Part shown: piece after piece, positions 60,049-64,000 of the stretch
How the letters are laid out: each line of letters opens with the position of its first letter
Numbering within the stretch: the stretch's first letter is position 1
Assembly (NCBI GenBank): GCA_963798655.1
Contig: CAWCUH010000016.1
Span: 186,001 to 250,000, forward strand
Length of the DNA stretch: 64,000 bases
Direction of reading: 5' to 3'
DNA from: CAVSMC01 sp963798655
GTDB taxonomy: Bacteria; Pseudomonadota; Gammaproteobacteria; Burkholderiales; Casimicrobiaceae
Translations under genes and position numbers: made by a program
The notes under the pieces: generated by a model
The model's database searches: none
Told to the model about the DNA's origin: nothing
Seen by the model: the letters and a program-made list of their open reading frames with translations, nothing else

Positions 60049-60447
60049 ATGCCGATCGCGTGGGGCGGTTTGGTTGCGGTCGGAGGCGGCGCGGCGATCG
60101 GCGCGTGGACGCGTTGGGGGCTCGGCGCGCTGCTGAACCCGGTGTTTCCGACGCTGCCTCTCGGTACGCTCGCGGCGAATCTCGTCGGCGGCCTGCTGAT
60201 GGGCGTCGCGATGGAGCTGGTCACGCGCCATAGCGTGATGACGCCGGAATTGCGGCTGCTCGTAACGACCGGCTTCCTCGGCGGCCTCACCACGTTCTCG
60301 ACGTTTTCGGCGGAGATGACGACGCTGCTGCTGCGCCGGGAGCTGTTGTGGACGCTGGCCGGCATCGCCGCGCACGTCGTCGGGTCGGTCGTGCTGACGA
60401 TCGCAGGCATCCTGCTCGCGCGGATGCTGTTCGGATGGACCTCGTGA
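60049..60447 (+). CDS. crcB: Fluoride channel CrcB/Fluc
   Basis: The 132-residue, four-helix protein has the Fluc signatures GGGAAIGAWTRWGLG near residue 11, GTLAANLVGGLLMG near 39 and TTGFLGGLTTFSTFSAEM near 69, including the Phe-box. It works as a dual-topology dimer that lets fluoride out of the cell. No fluoride riboswitch fits in the 13 bases before it. Its stop overlaps the DUF190 start as TGATG. Confidence 0.93.
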   Translation: MPIAWGGLVAVGGGAAIGAWTRWGLGALLNPVFPTLPLGTLAANLVGGLLMGVAMELVTRHSVMTPELRLLVTTGFLGGLTTFSTFSAEMTTLLLRRELLWTLAGIAAHVVGSVVLTIAGILLARMLFGWTS

Positions 60448-60764
60448 TGCAAGGCACGTTGCTGCGCTTCTACGTGCACGAGAATCGAAAGCACCGCCAC
60501 GTGCTGCTCTACGAGTGGCTGCTCGAGCAGGCGAAGGCGCTCGGCGTGCACGGCGGCTCCGCGTTCCGCGCGATCGCCGGCTACGGCCGTCACGGGCTGC
60601 TGCACGAGGAGCACTTCTTCGAGCTCGCCGGCGAGCTCACCGTCGAGATCGATTTCGCCGTCACCGACGACCAAGCGGAGCGGCTGTTGCAGCTGCTGCG
60701 CGACGAGAAGATCCGCATCTTCTACGCGCGCATGCCGGCCGAGTACGGCTCGATCGAGCCGTAG
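60447..60764 (+). CDS. DUF190 PII-like protein, CrcB partner
   Basis: The 105-residue protein starts MQGTLLRFYVHENRKHRHVL and contains GVHGGSAFRAIAGYGRHG near residue 36 and IRIFYARMPAEYG at the end. DUF190 proteins have a PII-like ferredoxin fold and commonly sit beside crcB, as here. Another in-frame ATG lies at 60435. A regulatory role in fluoride export is inferred by others from context; no mechanism is visible in the sequence. Confidence 0.88.
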   Translation: MQGTLLRFYVHENRKHRHVLLYEWLLEQAKALGVHGGSAFRAIAGYGRHGLLHEEHFFELAGELTVEIDFAVTDDQAERLLQLLRDEKIRIFYARMPAEYGSIEP

Positions 60765-60775
60765 CCGCGCGCCCG

Positions 60776-61246
60776 ATGATCGCGATCGACGTCCCCGGCG
60801 CAGCGAAGCTCGAGCTTCGATACGCGATCATCGATTTCAACGGCACGCTCGCATGCGACGGCGTGCTGATCGACGGCGTCGCCGATCGGCTGCGCGCGCT
60901 CGCGCAGCGCATGACGATCCACGTCGCGACCGGAAACACGACGGGCACCGCGCCCGCCGCGCTCGCCGGCCTTCCGGTCGACTTGCACCTGATGCCGGCG
61001 CTGCGCCAGGCAGCGGCAAAGCGCGCGCTGATGGACACGCTCGGCGGCGCGCACAGCGTCGCGATCGGCAACGGACGCAACGACGCGGACGTCATGGAGC
61101 ACGCCGCACTGTCGATCGTCGTCGTCGGTCGAGAAGGATGCGCGGCGTCGACGCTTGCCGCGGCGGACATCGTCTGCGCCCATATCGGCGACGCGCTCGA
61201 TATCCTGATGACGCCCGCTCGCGTCATTGCGACGCTGCGCGGCTAG
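60776..61246 (+). CDS. Soluble HAD-type phosphatase / P-type ATPase P-domain-like
   Basis: The 156-residue protein starts MIAIDVPGAAKLELRYAIID. HAD motif I reads DFNGTLA near residue 21: the nucleophile Asp is kept but the second Asp is Asn, as in the soluble relatives of P-type ATPase phosphorylation domains. IHVATGNTTGT (motif II) and AIGNGRNDADVMEHA (motif IV) follow near 58 and 98. It is the third gene of the crcB run, 11 bp on. Substrate unknown. Confidence 0.75.
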   Translation: MIAIDVPGAAKLELRYAIIDFNGTLACDGVLIDGVADRLRALAQRMTIHVATGNTTGTAPAALAGLPVDLHLMPALRQAAAKRALMDTLGGAHSVAIGNGRNDADVMEHAALSIVVVGREGCAASTLAAADIVCAHIGDALDILMTPARVIATLRG

Positions 61247-61297
61247 CCGAGCGCTCCTGCTAGACTTCACCGCTTTCACGTTCCCGGAGAAAAAGCC

Positions 61298-62272
61298 ATG
61301 CCGCGTGCGATCCGCGTTCATCAGGCCGGTGGGCCGGAATCGATGCAGTTCGAGGAAGTCGCGGTCGGCGAGCCCGGCCCCGGAGAGGCGCGCGTGCGGC
61401 ACACGGCGATCGGCGTCAATTACCTCGACACGTATCATCGCAGCGGCGCGTACAAGGTCGCGTACCCGATCACGCTCGGCATGGAAGGCGCCGGCGTCGT
61501 CGAAGCGGTCGGTCCCGGCGTGACGGACATCAAGCCAGGCGAGCGCGTCGCCTATTGCACCGGCACGCCCGGCTCGTACAGCGAAGTGCGCGTGATGCCG
61601 GCCGATCGTCTGGTCCCGCTGCCTCAGGGCGTCTCCGAGCGCACTGCGGCGTCGATCATGCTGAAGGGCCTGACGGTGCAGTACCTGTTCCGCCAGACGC
61701 GCGAGCTGAAGGCGGGCGACACGATCCTCTTCCATGCCGCCGCCGGCGGCGTCGGCCTGATCGCCTGCCAGTGGGCGCGCGCGCTCGGCGTGACGATGAT
61801 CGGCACGGTCGGCTCGGATGAAAAGGCCGAGCTCGCGAAAGCGAACGGCTGCGCGCAGACGATCGTGTACACGCGCGAGAACTTCGTCGAGCGCGTGAAG
61901 GCGCTCACCGGCGGCAAGGGCGTACCGGTCGTCTACGACGGCGTCGGCAAGGATACGTTTCCGGCGTCGCTCGACTGCCTGATGCAGCGCGGGCTGTTCG
62001 TGAGCTACGGCAACGCGTCGGGACTCATTGCGCCTTTCGACATCATGCTGCTGTCGCAGAAGGGCTCGCTCTACGTCACGCGGCCGACGCTGTTCACGTA
62101 CGCGCAGCCGCGGGCGAATCTCCTCGCGATGTCGCGCGAGCTCTTCGAGATGGTGCAGGCGGGGAAGATCAAGGTGGAGCCGAGCAAGACGTACGCGCTC
62201 GCCGACGCCTCCCTGGCGCACCGCGACCTGCACGCGCGTGCGACGACCGGCTCGGTCCTGCTGATCCCGTAG
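61298..62272 (+). CDS. NADPH:quinone oxidoreductase (zeta-crystallin family)
   Basis: The 324-residue zinc-free MDR enzyme has VNYLDTYHRSGAYKVAYPITLG near residue 41, NADPH-binding HAAAGGVGLIACQWARALG near 149 and YDGVGKDTFPASLDCL near 213. These match Qor-type quinone reductases that reduce quinones by one electron or protect against them. CGGAG lies ahead of ATG 61298. Length is normal. Confidence 0.9.
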   Translation: MPRAIRVHQAGGPESMQFEEVAVGEPGPGEARVRHTAIGVNYLDTYHRSGAYKVAYPITLGMEGAGVVEAVGPGVTDIKPGERVAYCTGTPGSYSEVRVMPADRLVPLPQGVSERTAASIMLKGLTVQYLFRQTRELKAGDTILFHAAAGGVGLIACQWARALGVTMIGTVGSDEKAELAKANGCAQTIVYTRENFVERVKALTGGKGVPVVYDGVGKDTFPASLDCLMQRGLFVSYGNASGLIAPFDIMLLSQKGSLYVTRPTLFTYAQPRANLLAMSRELFEMVQAGKIKVEPSKTYALADASLAHRDLHARATTGSVLLIP

Positions 62273-62288
62273 CGCGGTTCAGCGCTCG

Positions 62289-63797
62289 TCAGCGAACGCT
62301 GCCGCTGTTCGCCGCGGCAGCGTTCACCAGCGCGCGTGCGGCGCCGACGAGTGTGCCGGCAGCGAGTCCGACCGGTCCGTTGCCGGCGGCGACGCAGGCG
62401 TCCGCTGCAGCGCCGTGCAGGCACACGGCAAGGCGCAGCGCGCTCTTCGCATCGACGTGCTGAGCGAGCATCGCGCCGGCAATGCCGGCGAGCACGTCGC
62501 CGGTGCCGGCCGACGCGAGCGCCGGATTGCCGCTTGCGTTGATGTCCCACGTGCCGTCGGGATGCGCGAGCACGCTGCCCGCGCCCTTGACGACGACGTG
62601 CGCGTGCAGCCGCTCGGCGAGCGCGAGCGCGGCGCCGAGCCGGTCCGCCTGCACGGCCGCCGTCGCGAGACCGAGCAGGCGTCCCGCTTCCGCCGGATGC
62701 GGCGTGACGAGCGTCGGCGCGCCGCGCGAGCGCGCCGCAGTGGCGAGGTCGGCGTCGGCGGCGATCGCGTTCAGCGCATCGGCGTCCAGCACGACGGGCA
62801 CCGGCATCGCGAGCACTTTCGCGACACGCGCTCTTGCCTTCGCCGCACCGCCGAGCCCCGGACCGCACACGACGACGTCGGGACCGTCGGCGAGTACGCT
62901 GTCGGCGTCGCGCAGCATCAGCTCGGGCTGCCCCCAGTCGATCGCCGGGCGGTCGTCGGCAGCGAAGCCGACCCACACCTTGCCGCAGCCCAGGCCGAGC
63001 GCCGCGCGCGCGGCGAGAATCGGCGCGCCGACCATGCCGCTCGCACCGCCGACGACGGCCACGGTGCCGAACGTGCCCTTGTGAACGTTGCGCTCGCGGC
63101 GCGCGAGCGATTCCGGCAGCGCCGCCGCCAATGCCGCCCAGTCCAGCCGATGACCGTTCGCCGGCGTATCGGCTGGCACCTCGATGTCGAGAGAATGAAT
63201 CGACACGTCGCCGCACGCGTCGGGGCCGTCCGCCGTCAGCAGCCCGGGCTTGCAGCCGATGAACGTCGCGGTGGCCGTCGCTCGAACGCAGGCGCCGCGC
63301 GTGGTGCCGGTGTCGGCATCGAGCCCGCTCGGCACGTCGAGCGCGAGCACCGGCGTCGCCGCCGCGTTCACCCATGCGACCCAGGCCGCATAGTCGGGCG
63401 ACAGCGCGCGCGTCAATCCGATGCCGAACAGGCCGTCGACGATCAGGTCGCCGCGCCAATCGCGTGGCAGCCGATCGACCGTCGAGCCGCCGCAGTCGAT
63501 CCACGCGCGATGCGCGGCCGCCGCATCGACCGGCAGACGCTCCGGTGCGGCCGCGAACGCGACGGTGACGTCGAAGAACCACTCGCGCAGCCAGCGCGCG
63601 ACGACGAACGCGTCGCCTCCGTTGTTCCCCGGACCCGCGAGCACGAGCACGTGACCGCCGCGGTCGCCGGCAATGTCGCGCGCACGCTGCGCTGCGGCGG
63701 CACCGGCGCGTTGCATCAGCGGCAGCGAGCGCGCCGACGCTTCGATCGCGCGCAGCTCCGCGGTGCGGTAGATCGGCGCGAGCGCGGCTGCGTTCAT
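62289..63797 (-). CDS. nnr: Bifunctional NAD(P)HX epimerase/dehydratase
   Basis: The 502-residue repair enzyme has an N-terminal epimerase (YjeF_N, residues ~1-215) with LVLAGPGNNGGDAFVVARWL near 50 and DVPSGLDADTG near 145. A C-terminal ADP/ATP-dependent dehydratase (~225-500) has CGPGLGG, LVTPHPAEAGRLLG and the catalytic Asp in ASAGTGDVLAGIAGAML near 437. It restores NADH/NADPH damaged by hydration. ATG 63797 is preferred; the frame continues upstream without a good start. Confidence 0.93.
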   Translation of the reverse strand: MNAAALAPIYRTAELRAIEASARSLPLMQRAGAAAAQRARDIAGDRGGHVLVLAGPGNNGGDAFVVARWLREWFFDVTVAFAAAPERLPVDAAAAHRAWIDCGGSTVDRLPRDWRGDLIVDGLFGIGLTRALSPDYAAWVAWVNAAATPVLALDVPSGLDADTGTTRGACVRATATATFIGCKPGLLTADGPDACGDVSIHSLDIEVPADTPANGHRLDWAALAAALPESLARRERNVHKGTFGTVAVVGGASGMVGAPILAARAALGLGCGKVWVGFAADDRPAIDWGQPELMLRDADSVLADGPDVVVCGPGLGGAAKARARVAKVLAMPVPVVLDADALNAIAADADLATAARSRGAPTLVTPHPAEAGRLLGLATAAVQADRLGAALALAERLHAHVVVKGAGSVLAHPDGTWDINASGNPALASAGTGDVLAGIAGAMLAQHVDAKSALRLAVCLHGAAADACVAAGNGPVGLAAGTLVGAARALVNAAAANSGSVR

Positions 63798-64000
63798 TTC
63801 AACTGTTGCGCGGCGGAACAGCGTGCCGCCGTTCGCCGTTTGCCGCACGGGGGCGCGACTGAAGCGATCATCGGGCCGATTATAGGCTCCGCCCGGCAGT
63901 CGCCCCGCGGCGCGCATGGACAAGCGCACGTGCGCGCCGCTACACTAGCCCGCGCGTTTCGGCCCGGTGGGCCGGACCATCCCACTCGTCGGCGTCCGAC
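63798..64000. other. Intergenic end of window
   Basis: Nothing credible is seen. GC-rich inverted segments are present near 63890-63950, but there is no coding frame, tRNA or clear promoter. A gene may begin just beyond the window. Confidence 0.4.

Overview
The window is dense, GC-rich DNA (roughly two thirds G+C by eye) with short gaps, many 4-bp ATGA/GTGA gene overlaps and one gene family after another that is typical of Betaproteobacteria: TRAP transport, homogentisate dioxygenase, PobA, a CusCBA efflux pump and a PEP-CTERM surface protein. A Burkholderiales/Rhodocyclales-type bacterium, possibly from a metagenome, fits best. I saw no rRNA, tRNA, CRISPR array, IS element or phage gene.

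Layout. (1) 0-2.6 kb: two small membrane-protein ORFs, then a minus-strand pair (MBOAT-like acyltransferase, SnoaL-like protein) and a LysR regulator. (2) 2.7-14.2 kb: a long plus-strand operon divergent from the LysR gene: indolepyruvate:ferredoxin oxidoreductase (iorAB), an Ldh2-type 2-hydroxyacid dehydrogenase, an acyl-CoA thioesterase, a complete TRAP transporter (dctQMP), a metallo-beta-lactamase-fold protein with degenerate metal ligands, hmgA, a frameshifted enoyl-CoA hydratase and the stump of a second one. Together they suggest uptake and breakdown of aromatic (aryl-pyruvate type) acids. (3) 14.2-25.0 kb: a cell-envelope island: a frameshifted HpaI-type aldolase, a frameshifted FeeM-like N-acyl amino acid synthase, a LolA-like carrier, a DUF1302-type outer-membrane protein, a ThiF/E1-like enzyme, an Acg-like nitroreductase, a LolCDE/MacB-like ABC transporter (one ATPase, two permeases) and a PEP-CTERM protein behind a good sigma-54 promoter. 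This is my best candidate for an undescribed system: production, modification and export of a lipo-amino-acid linked to exosortase sorting.

(4) 25.0-27.2 kb: a conserved protein with a Cys-hydrolase-like motif, coupled to a small ORF that looks like the start of selenophosphate synthetase with its catalytic residues lost; then a 429-bp gap with an FNR-like site. (5) 27.2-39.9 kb: a ferredoxin island: NfnAB (electron-bifurcating type), a complete 2-oxoacid:ferredoxin oxidoreductase (korAB), a 729-residue protein ending in a ferredoxin domain, a GltD-like flavoprotein with extra [4Fe-4S] clusters, and a second oxidoreductase whose alpha gene is frameshifted.

(6) 39.9-44.5 kb: threonine aldolase, DODA-type dioxygenase, esterase and an AsmA protein. 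(7) 44.5-51.1 kb: a heavy-metal efflux operon (small periplasmic protein, CusC/B/A types) with an FNR-like site at its head. (8) 51.1-64 kb: housekeeping and catabolic genes: an NTF2-like protein, pobA, HMCES/YedK, EcsC-like, CopD-like, mobB, a beta-barrel protein, moaD, moaE, dgoK-dgoA-SDR, a cupin dioxygenase, crcB with DUF190 and a HAD protein, a quinone oxidoreductase and the bifunctional NAD(P)HX repair enzyme.

Four single-base frame breaks lie between 13.6 and 17.0 kb and a fifth at 37.5 kb. A large in-gene deletion at 14.1 kb cannot be a base-calling slip. The 13.6-17.0 kb stretch is therefore either a decaying locus or a locally poor assembly.
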